From positions 42,654,485 through 42,718,484 of the forward strand of contig OY986439.1 in NCBI GenBank assembly GCA_963920525.1: 64,000 bases of DNA, written 5' to 3'. The position numbers were made by a program, and so were the translations under genes. Every line of letters begins with the position of its first letter. Positions within the stretch are counted from its first letter, which is position 1. The notes under the pieces were generated by a model. That model saw nothing but the letters and a program-made list of their open reading frames with translations. It ran no database searches and was not told the origin of the DNA. Below are positions 1 to 11,541 of this stretch, in pieces. This DNA is from Dichetophora obliterata. Taxonomy: Eukaryota > Arthropoda > Insecta > Diptera > Sciomyzidae.

Positions 1-630
<630 letters not shown>

Positions 631-744
631 TATATATAATCATGATCTTACTACCATCCCTGCACTGCCAATACGAACGAGATTTAAGTCCCGAAGTTAA
701 GATCAGGGAGTAACAGGTGCACTTTCTAAGAAACAAGAGCTCTC

Positions 745-1131
745 GTTATTGTCTTCAGTGATGGAAAGCGTAAATTCTCTCGAATGCTCCTAAAGTCTTT
801 TCATCTAAACTGCTCAGCGTCCAGGTTTGTGATGCATAAAGTAGGACGCGCATGATGAGCGATTTATAGAGCGTGATTTTCGTTCGTCGAGAGAGGACTC
901 TGCTTCTCAATTGCCTACTGAGCCCAAAGTAACACCTGTTGGCAAGAGTTATTCTTCGTTTGATCTCAATGCTGATGTCGTTGTTTGAGTTAATGCTGGA
1001 TCACAGATAAACGAAGCTCTTCACAACCTCGAAGGAGGTATTGTCAACGGTAACGTGGGTTCCAAGACGCTGGGACTGTTTGTTTGTTGACTCTAAGTAT
1101 TTCGTCTTATCTGCACCCAATTCGATATGCA
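745..1131 (-). pseudogene. Non-LTR retrotransposon RT C-terminal fragment
   Basis: Minus-strand translation gives a reverse-transcriptase C-terminal (thumb-side) segment recognisable from insect LINEs: ADKTKYLE, then HVTVDNTSFEVVKSFVYL, an in-frame TGA where Gly is expected before SSINSNNDISIEIKRR, then ITLANRCYFGLSRQL and LYKSLIMRVLLYASQTWTL. The fragment has no catalytic YxDD motif, which lies upstream in such proteins, and it stops shortly after LGAFERIYAFHH. It is therefore a 5'-truncated, nonsense-bearing relic. The 3' untranslated part runs from about 744 to the ATT array. I am sure of the RT identity but not of the LINE clade. Confidence 0.8.
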
Positions 1132-1903
1132 CCCAACTTTTTGTTACATACTAAAAACAAAAAAAAGAAATAATTAATTTCAAGTTTTTAACGTAAATAA
1201 CGTAAAACCAAAAACACGATTTAAACAAATCTTTGGCCAATATTTGAAAACTTGGTTCTGTATTGGTTAAAATCGTTCGCAATAGCAACAATTTAAAAAA
1301 TTACAATTCGAACAGCTGACTTTGACACTAGCTCAACTTTTGGGTGAATTCTCTTCAATCTGAGCTTACCTTGTAATTGTAACATGGAGAAAAAGTACAA
1401 CATAATTAAAGAGAACTTCCAGTAAAAAAAAAAGAAGTTCACATTATCAAATTGTTGGTCCAACAACGATAGAACAACTTTAAATTCCGATTATTATTTG
1501 ATAGAATTTGACAGAAATAAAAAAAAATTTCAATTTATTTTTATATAATTTAAATATCAAAATAAAAAAGAGCCGCACTTTACTAACAACGAGCCACATT
1601 TGCCCACCGTTGTAATATATGAAGTCAGTGTTTGCTCTTTTGCTAGCTTTTAAAAAACACTATCCTTGCCTGCATAACTAGGATGCTTTGCATTTAAGTG
1701 TCGCAGAAGTAAATACGATTTCACGCTGTTATTGGATAAAACCTCCTTACATACAACGAACTGAGGAAGAGTCCTCGTAACCAAAGAATGAAAATCCAAA
1801 TTTTATGTAGTTCTCACAGAAACTAATTTTTTTAGAAACAGCTGTTGATCAGTTGTATTTTTCGGACAAAAAATGCTGCCACATCAAAACAAAACAAAAT
1901 CAT
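1132..1903. other. AT-rich non-coding DNA, nothing recognised
   Basis: No convincing coding frame, terminal inverted repeat or RNA was seen. The stretch holds A/T homopolymer runs and scattered stops in all frames. Confidence 0.5.
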
Positions 1904-1905
1904 TA

Positions 1906-2350
1906 TAAGGAGTTTCGGACTATCCTACATTTAGGACGGATTGGACAAATCGGATGGACATATAGGATGTGCGAAAGCTAATACTGCAGCCCGTCCTACT
2001 TATTGGATGAAAATCAAAAAGTTTTGCACGCTCATCCGACTTCATACATTTTCTCATTCTAAAAAAAAAGTCTTGGAGTGAAAATATACTGAAAAACGTA
2101 AACATAGTGCGAAGTTGAATATATAAAAATGGCAGGTGGTTCATATACTGTTTCTTGGAAGGAGTTTATTAAACTTTAGAGAAGTAAACTTCATAAATTA
2201 CAAAACGGCAAGAAATTGTTTTGTTTTAGCACGATGCTAATAATTAAGTCCATCCGACATGTAGGATAGTCCGAAAGCTCGAACAGACTTTACCGTTATT
2301 CTGCCGTCCTACATGTTCATCCTACATGTAGGATAGTCCGAAATTCCCTA
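1906..2350. mobile_element. MITE, 445 bp, TA target duplication
   Basis: The ends are imperfect inverted repeats, TAAGGAGTTTCGGACTATCC on the left and the complement of TAGGGAATTTCGGACTATCC on the right, flanked by TA at 1904-1905 and 2351-2352. The motif CCTACATGTAGGATAGTCCG also recurs internally at about 2259-2276, giving stacked inverted copies near the right end. No transposase is encoded; the frame at 1920-2144 lies inside the repeat and is a chance frame. The TA duplication suggests Tc1/mariner-type mobilisation, which is an inference. Confidence 0.75.
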
Positions 2351-2352
2351 TA

Positions 2353-3600
2353 TGAAAAATAACCCAGAAAACTAATTTTTTGTAAAAAATAGTTAAACTG
2401 TTATTTTACATGAGTAGCTTATAGTTTGCTTGGCCGTCATTGCTGATTTTTTTTTCGCGTACCCGCAACCAGAAAGTATAGGTTGAGAAACGTTGGTCTA
2501 GAACAGTTTTAGGATTTAAGAACTCAAGCGTTTTAAAAAATTTGCCATTAATGGGAAATCTTTCCAATATGTATTTTTGATATTCAAAAAAGTAAGAAAA
2601 TCGATTTTGAGTGAAAATCTTGTTTTCAGGCTCAAAATTCCGCGCGCTCCCATTTGATGTTTAAAAACCCGAAAGATGGGCGAAAACCCTTCTTTTATGG
2701 AATTTAAAAATTCTCTGCAATGTTTTTCAAATAAAATTTTGCAATGCTTGCCTTAAATTTCAGATCTTTAGTATGTTTAAAAAGTTTATGACACAGTCTG
2801 TGGTCATGAGAAAAAGGTCATCGATACAGTTTCGCCTACTGCCTTTTTTTAAACATTTATGATCTATTGAGCATTGGTCGGAGTTATTAGCCAGTAGCTT
2901 TTCCACATCTTCGCTTGAGGAATACTTTTTTTTGAAATATTTGCGTTGTAAAGCTTAAAGTTATCCACTTTTGATAGCCCTAAAATTTGTTTTTTTTTTT
3001 ATTAAATAAGCCTATAACAGTTAATTTGCCTTGAGAATTTAAACTGTTCGGAATATGCAAAAATAATTTATGTGTCTATTTTTAGTGGAATTTTTCTGCA
3101 ATCATTTATTGTACCTTTTCTTCACACCTTCTTCTACTTCTAATCTTTGTTTTCTTCTTGTTCCATTACGCTACGTTCACTTCATTATTATTTGTACGAA
3201 CAGAGTTGGCTGCATCGCGAAGCAGCTTCTTCACTTCCCTCTACAGGTACAGCCAGCTTAGTACCAAAACTTAACCCACTTTATTGTGGAAACTCCCTTT
3301 TTTCTGTGTCTACTATTTTAGCTGGCACTTTTATCGATTCATCTTCTGCTCAGACCGATTCACAAATGCACACATTTGATAACTATTGCAAAAAAGCTGC
3401 TCGTTATAGTAAAGTTTTTGCAATTGTTACAACAAACATGGAATTTTCTACTACTATAAATGCATTTTCTCTCTCTCACTTTTTCTCCCTCCAATGTGTT
3501 ATTTCTCTCTATTTCCTTGCAGTGTTCCTTGCACTACGATTTTTACGAGCAAACACGAGAGTTTGGAGCATCGTGAAGATGCCACAAAATAGTTTTTCAT
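2353..3600. other. Non-coding DNA, possible upstream region
   Basis: No repeat or protein family was recognised. A T/C-rich stretch at about 3070-3500 contains open frames, but their composition (Phe/Leu/Ser/Cys-rich) fits chance translation of pyrimidine-rich DNA. Confidence 0.4.
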
Positions 3601-4255
3601 TACAAGTTTTGTTGCGTTGAATGAGCAGCAGCTGCAGCAGCCGCAGTCGCGGCTAAAATACTGTAGTAAATGAGCAGCTAGTGCGATAGCAGCTACAGTG
3701 AAATTTCGCCAACGGGAAAAATTATTAAAAAAAAAATTTCTAAAAATTTTAGCAACAAGAAAATATTGACATAAATTTTCACAGCTAAAAAATACGTAGA
3801 TTTGTTTTAAAAAAGTGAAAAAGATATCCTTGAGCAAGAAAAACACCCAGGATCACAGAAAATTGGGAAAAACAAAACACAGAAAAAAAGCCCGAAAGAA
3901 AAGCAATAAATTATATAGTTTTGTGTGAGTATGAGTGATTGTGCACTTGTGTTAGAACACTTAATGCAGCTGCCAAGAATGCATCGTTAAGATTAAATAA
4001 AATTCATTAATTTACCCATCCACCCACTCAAAAAGAAAACATAATTTTTAACATTTGCCACGCCTCCTTTTTATGTGCACACACTCACGTTTGCAAAATT
4101 TTTTGTTAACCAGTTTTCCTCTGAAACATTCGAAAACATTTTATAAAATCAAAAACAAACGAAACGGGAACAACTAAATAAAAATAAAAAAACCAACAAC
4201 AACACAAGTAAAATAGTGGCACATAAAAAGTGGAGGAGTATATCTAAATGCAACA
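3600..4255 (+). promoter_or_regulatory. Candidate 5' leader of a host gene
   Basis: The region ahead of the candidate first exon has leader-like features: a GC-richer CAGCAGCTGCAGCAGCCGCAG block at 3623-3643, then an A-rich tract with CAACAACAAC near the start codon, as is common in fly 5' UTRs. I see no decisive TATA box or initiator, so the transcription start is not assigned. A short upstream ATG at 4248, in weak context and out of frame, overlaps the preferred start at 4256. Confidence 0.3.
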
Positions 4256-4304
4256 ATGGCCTCCAGTTGGCGCTATGGAAAGCGAAGCAAATATCGTGCC
4301 AAAG
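4256..4304 (+). CDS. Candidate first coding exon of an unidentified host gene
   Basis: The ATG at 4256 sits in a strong fly start context (CAACAATGG, A at -3 and G at +4). It opens a frame coding MASSWRYGKRSKYRAK plus one base, and a consensus donor AAAG|GTAAGT follows directly at 4304/4305. An alternative ATG at 4248 in another frame (MQQWPPVGAMESEANIVPK) also reaches the donor, in phase 0, but has T at -3. The basic SKYR string is faintly like coronin-family N-termini; this is only a hint and I do not assign a family. I could not find the next exon, which may lie far downstream or outside the window. The start context plus perfect donor is the best evidence of a host gene here. Confidence 0.35.
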
Positions 4305-4701
4305 GTAAGTGTCTATAGTTTTTTTCTTTATATTTATCTAAATTAAGCCAATACTTAAAAAGTAAGAAAACCTTAATACAAGACGATTAACGTAGGTACA
4401 TATCTAGATAAAAATCTTCACTTAAACAGAATAAATATATCTATTTCTCTCGTGTCTAACTCAAATTCACTACTATATCCTACCCTAACTATAAAAAGGG
4501 CGCAACTCCAAGTATCGAAATTTGACTTTTTTTATGTAAAACTATTGCTAGTGATCATCTATGTTAGAAATGGGCAAAGTCGCCCATAGGAGTATTTCGC
4601 CCGTATGAGTTTTCTGATTTCCCGCAGTTGGCTTCATGAGCGACAGCATATGCTTTATGAATTTGGGAGCATCAGTGAGGTCGTGAGCGTGGGGTCTGGT
4701 C
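4305..4701. other. Putative intron start, no other feature
   Basis: AT-rich DNA follows the donor site. No acceptor plus open frame was recognised before the hAT-type element begins. Confidence 0.35.
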
Positions 4702-4943
4702 TGCGAAAGCAGTGTTGCCAACTTTTCAATACTAAAATACACCAACAAGTCGAAAAAATGCGCTTTTTACTCAAAAATGCACCAGATTTATTAGGTTTTC
4801 AAAAATATAAAACTCCATATTAAATTTAAAAATGAAATTATATTCTAAATTGTTAATTTTTCATTTTTTTAAAACAATTAACTTAACAGTTTTATACAAA
4901 TTTAAAATAATCTAATAGAACGATTCTAACAAAAAATTACTAA

Positions 4944-5249
4944 GTCCCGGTTTATACTCGTCAAGACTTGACGGTCAAGTTTTGCATATTCCCTTTTAAA
5001 CTTGACGATTCAATTTACATTCGTCAAGAGTTGACGGTCAATTGTTTCTTTCACTCCTCCTTTTTCCTTCTCAAGTTTGTACTGATAACGCCGAAATAAA
5101 ATTGAAAATAGCGGGACAACGAACGAACACAAAACGAATTGACCAAGAATTGACGGTACGGTCAATTTTTTTCTTTCCCTTTTGTTACGATTCCCGCTCC
5201 ACAGACCGCAAGACTTGACCGTCAAGTCTTGACGAGTATAAACCGGGAC
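4944..5249. mobile_element. MITE, 306 bp, TAA target duplication (PIF/Harbinger-like)
   Basis: Perfect terminal inverted repeats of about 37 bp begin GTCCCGGTTTATACTCGTCA. TAA flanks both sides (4941-4943 and 5250-5252). Subterminal copies of GTCAAGAGTTGACGGTCAA and related strings occur inside. A 3-bp TWA duplication is characteristic of PIF/Harbinger, so that origin is inferred. It is nested in the hAT-type element. Confidence 0.82.
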
Positions 5250-5264
5250 TAATGTTTTCATATA

Positions 5265-5895
5265 GAGCCCGAACAGAACCAAATCGTTTGACAGTTGGCT
5301 GTCCTCTCTCGGCGAAATACGCTGAAATCCCGTCTATAATTGGAGCGGTGGCGGTTGTGGGATCACGGTTGCATTTCATTTTGGGAATGATACAAATTAT
5401 TTTATATTTTGCTTTGAAATCACATGAATGCAACACAGACACAAAAGTAGAATGTCAGATCATAGTAAAAACCATAGTAGAAGAATACAGGTAGATGCAT
5501 CAGATGAGAGCATACTAGCGGAAATGTCAAAACGAAGCAAAACTTGTTATTTCTTTTCTTGTTTTTCCATTCGCCACAGCTGAATTTGACAGACATGGCA
5601 GTATGGAAAGAGAGCACAGTCAGCGCTGCAGCTACCTCTATCCTTATGTCAAGGTAATAACTAAGAAAATAACACTGAACGTACCCAATATGTAGCAAAA
5701 ATATGGCAACATTAAAGTCACTCGGAGAGATCTCCGCCAGCCGTCAGAAAAAAATTAGAATAGATTCTATTCTGGCGTTTTCCCGTCGCGCATTTCTACG
5801 GCGGTTTAATTTTTGGCGCCTGCATTCATTTTCATGTATTTTGTTGCACGACGAATCTGAAAACCGACATCAGCTTTGGTTCTGTTCGGGGGCTC
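5265..5895. mobile_element. MITE, about 630 bp
   Basis: Terminal inverted repeats are GAGCCCGAACAGAACCAAA on the left and the complement of GAGCCCCCGAACAGAACC on the right, with a 2-base length difference. ATA flanks each end. The interior has no recognisable protein; short frames around 5252-5954 are not conserved-looking. The repeat lies 15 bp from the neighbouring MITE and is nested in the same hAT-type host. Confidence 0.65.
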
Positions 5896-5906
5896 ATACT
5901 TGTAAT

Positions 5907-6841
5907 AATCGTTATTTTTTGACTGATTTCATTTCGATCAAAAATAAAAGTTAAAATTTTACTTTTAGTTTTTCGATCGAAAATATTAGTCAAAATTTGA
6001 CTTTTATTTTTTTTTATCAAAAATAAAAGTTAAAATATGACTTTTAGTTTTTCGATAAAAAATATAAGTTAAAATTTGATTTTAATTTTTTTGATCAAAA
6101 ATAAAAGTTAAAATTTGACTTTTATTTTTTCGATCAAAAATAGAGATTAAAAATTTGACAGATCTATTTCTTATTAACTATTATAATAGTTTATATTTTC
6201 AAAACGATTAATAGAGTAAAGTTTTTATTCTTTTACACCTACATTTGTAACATTTTTGCACAGAGATAAAAATATTGCTATCGATCTTCATATCGTTGCA
6301 TCGCTTAGCTGCTTATCATTGCACATTATGCTTCCATTTATTTCGCAAACGACTGGAACAGCGACTGCAAGCAGATTATATACATAGGAATTAAAATCTG
6401 ACTGTTACTTTTGATCGAAAAAATAACGGTAAAATTTTAAGTGTTATTTTTGATCGAAAAAATAAAAGTAAAATTTTAAGTTTTATATATGATAAAAAAA
6501 ATTGAAGTCAAATTTTAACTTTTATTTTTGATAAAAAAAAATAAAAGTACAATTTTAACTTATATTTTTGATCGAAAAAATAAAAGTCAAATATAAATTT
6601 TTATATTCGATCAAAAAAATTAAAGGTAAAATTAAACTTTTATTTTTGATCGAAATAAAATTGGTCAAAAAATAACGATTTATTGACTTTTAAAAAAAAA
6701 CTCAAAATAATTAAAATCATTAAAGATTATTCCTTAGCTAACAAGCATCACATTGTTATATTCAAATTTCGAATAGACTTACTCTTTTCGTTTGACTTTT
6801 TGACCAGAAATTTCGAAAATAACTGTTGTTTTTGGTCCCTG
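5907..6841. mobile_element. Foldback-like hAT MITE made of tandem palindromic units
   Basis: Repeated units of the form TTTTTGATCGAAAAAATAAAAG and its complement run inwards from both sides (5907-6150 and 6400-6690), giving long AT-rich inverted arms around a single-copy centre. The right end is GGTCCCTG, followed by CTTGTAAC (6842-6849); CTTGTAAT precedes the left end (899-906 of the 5-kb block, 5899-5906), a 7/8 match to a hAT-style duplication. The left CAGGGACC terminus seems deleted. A related, better preserved copy lies at 42291-42926. Confidence 0.65.
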
Positions 6842-7036
6842 CTTGTAACATTAAATCACATCTTGAGATCAATTAAATATTAAGGCACATTTGGTGCCTT
6901 CGAAATTAAAAAAAGCACCAAAAAATGCACCAGGCACCAAATCTCATTTTTATTGCGTCAAAATTTTCAAAAAGCACCAAATTTGGTGTAAAGCACCAAG
7001 TTGGCAACAGTGTGCGAAATTCATAATTGCGCTTTT

Positions 7037-7199
7037 TAAGTAGGATACACATTAACGATCCTGAGTGACACTCAAAAATTCAACCACAAAAATTCTGTGG
7101 TTGACTGTTGAATGACGAAAGGCCACACACGCGAACCTGCGTAAAAAGAGAGAATTTGAGTATGATTGTCACTCATGATCGCTAATGAGTAACCTGCTT
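7037..7199. mobile_element. Short MITE, about 163 bp
   Basis: The left arm contains TACACATTAACGATCCTGAG and the right arm is the complement of TACTCATTAGCGATCATGAG, so about 30 bp pair with mismatches. CAACCACAAAAATTCTGTGGTTG makes a further internal hairpin near 7083-7105. No target duplication was settled and no protein is encoded. Confidence 0.55.
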
Positions 7200-7914
7200 G
7201 AATGTGGATAAAGTTTTTACAATGTAGCATTCTAAATTTACTTCAAGCTCTATTTGCCTCTTTCTTGTTACTATTCTTCTTTGGAGTTCAACAAATTTGC
7301 CGAAATGCACCAATTAATTGTGAGAGCTTTTGTGCTTGCGTTAGCAAGCTCAGATTATTTTAATTAATTTAACATTAATTAAATTTCTTCTTATATTCCT
7401 ATGTTCTTATTCTTAATTTTCATTTTTTTTAATATTAAATCATTCTAATTTTTGTAATCTTGATAATACATTTCTTGTGGTACTAAAAAACACTAAGTCT
7501 TATTGTGCACCTCAGTTTTTAATATAAACAAATAAATAAAAATATGGCCTGGCTCTACCATATAAAGTTAATTTTTTATAATTAATTGTGATCTACTCTT
7601 TGAATTTTTACATGGTAAGACCGACAATATCAGACAATATCTCTATTGATTTTCAGGCTTGACCTAAAATAAAACTCTGCTTCAACGTCATATGCTTCAG
7701 ATGTGTTTATTCGACCAAACTTTAACAGTGCACGGTTCATAATTGACAAGTTTAATTGCGAGGTCTTTGCACTGGAAATTTTCTAAAGGAAACTAGTTTG
7801 TTACAAATTTTTGTTCAAGAAACTGCAAAAAACTAAATCGGAAATCTCCTTAAAAAAAACAACAAAAACGAAAAAACCGTTTTTTCAATTTTATTACAAA
7901 AACCACAAATTGCA
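7200..7914. other. AT-rich DNA, nothing recognised
   Basis: No protein homology, inverted terminal repeats or RNA gene was seen. Confidence 0.45.
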
Positions 7915-9510
7915 GGTCAGGGTGTCCCGCAGGTGAAAGGTGATGTTAAGTTAAGCAAAAAATCGTAATAAACCTGGCACGCCTTGCTTCACTCCACGCT
8001 TATCCCCCCGAAAAGTGGGCGTGACTAAAGTTGGACATGCCCATTTTTAGTGCACTTGCTAAATTCCAAAATTGTAGTCTAATACGACTGAAACCGTCCG
8101 AAATAAAACATTTTAATTGGTTTGTTGTCGGTAAAGGGGCGTGGAAACCATTTTTTAGTACAGTTGCTGACAGTAGCCATACAAACTAAGCCAGAATGTT
8201 AGCTCAATCGGCACAGTAGTAAATTTTAAAATATTTAGAAAGTGGGCGTTGTTATATAGTGACCACGCTAATTTTTAGTACAGTTGCCAAAAGTAATCAT
8301 GCAAACTAAATTACCAAATGACCAAAACTGCCTGAAATATAGCATTTTAGCTGATTTTTGGCCGAAAATGGGGTCGTGTAAACCAAATTTTAATAAGATT
8401 GCCGACAGTAACCATTAGTGTCCGCCCGAATATTCGGTTCCAGTTTCGGCCCTTTTTGTCAGTTTCGGCCTCAATATGGCCGAGCCGAAACTAGCCGAAA
8501 CTTTTGGTAAACATTTCTTGCATCAATCATTTAATTCAAATATATAAGTTTGGTTTAATAAAAATATTTACAATGCATTGTACAAAACAAAAATTATGAA
8601 TTCGTCTATAATTTGATTTATCGTATTAACGCAAAACATTTTGGTTAATTTTATGCGTTCGATATTATCATTTTCGATTTTAACATCTCTATGCAACTAA
8701 CATAAATATTTTATAGGTACTGAAGCCAAAAATTGATAATTAAACTTCCGAACGAATTCTGTGTGTTTGTGTGGAATAAAGGAAAAGAAAACGAAATATT
8801 TCTATTTTTATAATACTAAACCTTAAAAAAAAACAAAAATACTTTGTTTTGTAGTTCTATAAAAATGTACATTGTAGGTGCATACTTTTTTGAGTGTGCA
8901 CCGAAGTGTGTAATAAAAAATAAAATAAAAAATTATCTCATTTATTATTATAGTAAACTTCAGTTAATTATTATAAACTTCAATAATGAAATAATACTTT
9001 TTTATATAAAATTTTGTTCTTATGTGTATGAAAGTACTTTTGTTTCCTTTTGATAAAAAAAATTATTTGGTAAAACTAATTTTCATATTAAAGTAAATTT
9101 TCATATTAATAACCAGTTTTGGTTTCTGTTTCGGCCGAATATTATAAAATGGCTGAATATTCGGTTTCGGCCAAAATTCCGGTTTCGGTCGGACACTAGT
9201 AACCATACAAACTAAATTACCAGATTTTAGTCTTATACAACCCAAACTGAAATATAGCGTTTTTATTGATTTCGTGGCGGTTGAAAGGGGTGTGGAAAAA
9301 TTTTTTCCTAAGCCATCTTATATCTGAAGCAAATCGATTGCCAAAATTTCAGGTCAATCGGTCCAGTAGTTTTGGAGTCTATAGGCATAACACAGACAAG
9401 CAGACAGTGGTTTGATATTTGTATGGAAGTAAATGGAAAATAAAATGCCATATCTCCGAATAACTGGGGCGATTGCGTGCAATCTTCACATAAACCATCT
9501 ACAGTTAGTC
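7915..9510. repeat. Dispersed repeat with tandem 105-130-bp units, split by a hAT MITE
   Basis: Imperfect units recur near 8016, 8136, 8242 and 8369. Each has a GGGCGTGG-like box, then TTTTTAGTACAGTTGC and a GTAACCATACAAACTAA-like box. The repeat resumes after the inserted element at 9207 and ends in a stretch with AGACAAGCAGACAGTGG near 9393. This style (GGCGTGG boxes, GACAG-rich tail) also appears in the repeats at 12195, 19845 and 24625. It may be a HINE/Helitron-derived unit, but no termini were resolved. Confidence 0.5.
8416..9198. mobile_element. hAT MITE, 783 bp, perfect 8-bp target duplication
   Basis: The left end TAGTGTCCGCCCGAA pairs with the right end, the complement of TAGTGTCCGACCGAA. 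A perfect GTAACCAT duplication flanks it (8408-8415 and 9199-9206). The target lies inside a recurring box of the surrounding tandem repeat. GGCCGAAACT-type motifs cluster near both ends. No transposase is encoded; the frame at 8844-9053 is AT-driven. Confidence 0.85.
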
Positions 9511-10441
9511 GTTTCGACTAAGGCCGCGTTCATAGTGGACGCTTTGGCTGAAGCTGATGCATAAAGCTGCTTTGTCAAGCTTTTTTCGATCATAGTGAAC
9601 GCTTATTCAACGCTGCATAAAGTAGCTTATTGAGCTTATTGGTGTTCATAGTGCGCGCTTTATGCTTGTGGCTGAGATGCTTTGTTTTCATTTGTCTCTT
9701 TGGAAAATAATGCCCTCAATTGCGTTTTGCAAAGTAAAATAAAGATTTTTTGTTTAATTAGTATCTAGATTCGCGATGATCACCAATGAAAGATCAAACC
9801 AATAAAAAACAAAATTTCAAAGGAACTTGAAAACACAAAGTATAACAACGGTGGAAAGTTCAGCACAAAAAGTACCCAAAAAGTAAGCAAGAAAACGAAA
9901 AATTATGCAAACTAACGAGATGGAATACACAAGTGCATACAACTGAAAAGCACCACAAAACGAAACAACAACGCAACAACAACACAACAGTTAAAACTTC
10001 AGCCCAAAAAATTCCAACAAATAAAACAAAATCAACGAAAATATTTTTAACAGGCAAAATAACAATGCCGAATAGCATTTTAAAAAATGCTCTACAACAA
10101 AACATAAAAAACAAAATTATTTTTCTGTGTGAGCAAGCGAGATGGATATATAAGCGTTGAAAAGCATTTGAAAATAAGATTTATGCTAGCTTTATGCTGG
10201 CACTATGAACATTTTGAGCTTTTTCCATATGATTATACACAAAGCGTTTTTCAGCTAAACCTCTCGGCTAAGCTAAAAGCGTTTACTATGAACGCGGCCT
10301 AACACTGCTCACTTTTTTGCTTACAACCTTTTTTCTCTCATCTGATCGTGTTCTCTATCCATATCGTAGTAACCACATTAGTCTTTTTAATTGGATGGTG
10401 TGAATCTTTTTATAAATGTAGTGTACGTCGAAGCGACTAAC
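9504..10441. mobile_element. Outer short MITE interrupted by a larger MITE
   Basis: GTTAGTCGTTTCGAC at 9504-9518 pairs with GTCGAAGCGACTAAC at 10427-10441. Removing the nested 778-bp element and its TAA duplication leaves about 157 bp, a normal MITE size. The left terminal repeat is itself nearly palindromic (TTAGTCG...CGACTAA). No protein is encoded. Confidence 0.5.
9522..10299. mobile_element. MITE of the GGCCGCGTTCATAG family, 778 bp
   Basis: The left end is GGCCGCGTTCATAGTGGACG and the right end is the complement of GGCCGCGTTCATAGTAAACG, with TAA flanking each side (9519-9521 and 10300-10302). This 3-bp duplication points to a PIF/Harbinger-type mobiliser. Internal partial copies of CATAGTGAACGCTT occur near 9591. 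The interior is A-rich with CAACAACAAC runs and has no credible protein. Related members lie at 11940-12080, 47877-49405 and 48477-48618. Confidence 0.8.
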
Positions 10442-10460
10442 ATTGGCTTTAACGTAACTT

Positions 10461-11541
10461 GTTATGCCCCCACGCGTAAGGGGTATATTAACTTTGTCTA
10501 CCACGCCTACCTCACACACAAAGTGGCGTCATTATAATACAAAACCTTCATAAATTAAAAAAAAAAAAATAATTATGGCTTAAACTAGATATTTTACGCA
10601 TATGCTTTCATAATTAGGATGAACTCTGAGTTTCAAATTTTATATATTTGGATAAAAACCACGCCCTATAAAAGTAGCGTCATCAAAATTTTGACAACTT
10701 CGTATATGGGCATTTCCAAACTGGCGTTACGGACGATTTGTACGAATAAATATTAAGAAAATAGAATGAAAAAGTCTAATTTTCAAAAAGTTCTTTTTAT
10801 ATTCGCATAGTAATTAAGTAGCACTATATTAAGTAAAAACAATGACAACAGTTAACCCTAACGATCTAAGGGTATAAGCAAAAATATGTGCTGGCATGAC
10901 GTTACAAAAAACGGAAGTTATTTTTGACTTGGATTACAAAATTTGCAAAATTCTCTGAATTAGGCAAGACTTTTTATATAAAACTTTTTGAGAAGGGCTT
11001 AAAATAACATAAGTTTATTTTCCAAGTGTTCAAATTTAAAAATCTTCTCTGGTTTCTTTTTTTTATGCTTTTTGATCTGGCGTTTCGTTACTGGCGTTAC
11101 GTTACTAAAATTTCCATTGCAGTTTAATTGGGTATTTAAGTAATTAGGTAGTTAAGTTAGGATGTAATTAAGTAATTAAAAACACATTTAATATATTGTC
11201 CTTTCCTTTCCCCAACCATTTTTGCATTATCTCTAGCCAATGCCTTCCATTTTTACTAAAACAAAAAAGCTTACGAAACATTTACGGAACATTTACGAAA
11301 AAGAAAAACTTCATTTGTGAAACAGTGCAGACGATTTGATCACCATGGTTAATGAATTTATGTAGAAATTGCTGAAACTAATAAAATTAAAAGGTTTCTC
11401 TTAAATGATATAATAAAAAAATAAGTTTGTAATAGTTTTAATTTTTTGGTCACGGTAGACTTTTTCTGGAAATGCCCATATACTAAAATACGGATGTGGG
11501 GTATTTTATCTTCGGTTCAAACGAAGTTAATTCCTGTGTTT
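10461..11541 (-). mobile_element. HINE/DINE-like element, partial, split by a MITE
   Basis: In minus orientation the 5' end is at about 11541 (CGAAGATAAAATACCCC) and the 3' end at about 10461 carries the CCCC...GGGG hairpin typical of this family here (CCCCCACGCGTAAGGGGTAT on the plus strand). Only about 300 bp of the family remain because 10705-11480 is an inserted MITE and the tandem core is mostly missing. The family call rests on the matching ends of the fuller copy at 12195-13083. Confidence 0.55.
10705..11480. mobile_element. MITE with TATGGGCATTTCC ends, 776 bp, TA duplication
   Basis: The ends TATGGGCATTTCC and GGAAATGCCCATA are flanked by TA (10703-10704 and 11481-11482). The interior contains GGCGTTACG boxes and is shared, in reverse orientation, with 31600-32088. 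No protein is encoded. Superfamily is unresolved; a TA duplication fits Tc1/mariner. Confidence 0.7.

Larger units (their letters stand above)
4702..7020. mobile_element. hAT-type non-autonomous element with nested insertions
   Basis: The element proper is 4710-7012. The left end reads CAGTGTTGCCAACTT and the right end is the complement of CACTGTTGCCAACTT. Flanking 8-mers TGCGAAAG (4702-4709) and TGCGAAAT (7013-7020) match at 7 of 8 positions, as expected of a hAT target duplication. The subterminal parts are rich in GCACCAAA motifs. Almost all of the interior is made of three other elements (4944-5249, 5265-5895, 5907-6841), so the original was only about 0.4 kb. No transposase is present. 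Confidence 0.75.

Noticed and set aside
661..715. 5S rRNA-like string (CCGAAGTTAAGATCAGG) near the LINE
   Set aside because: Only a short box A-like core matches; the rest of a 5S gene is absent and the strand is opposite to the LINE.
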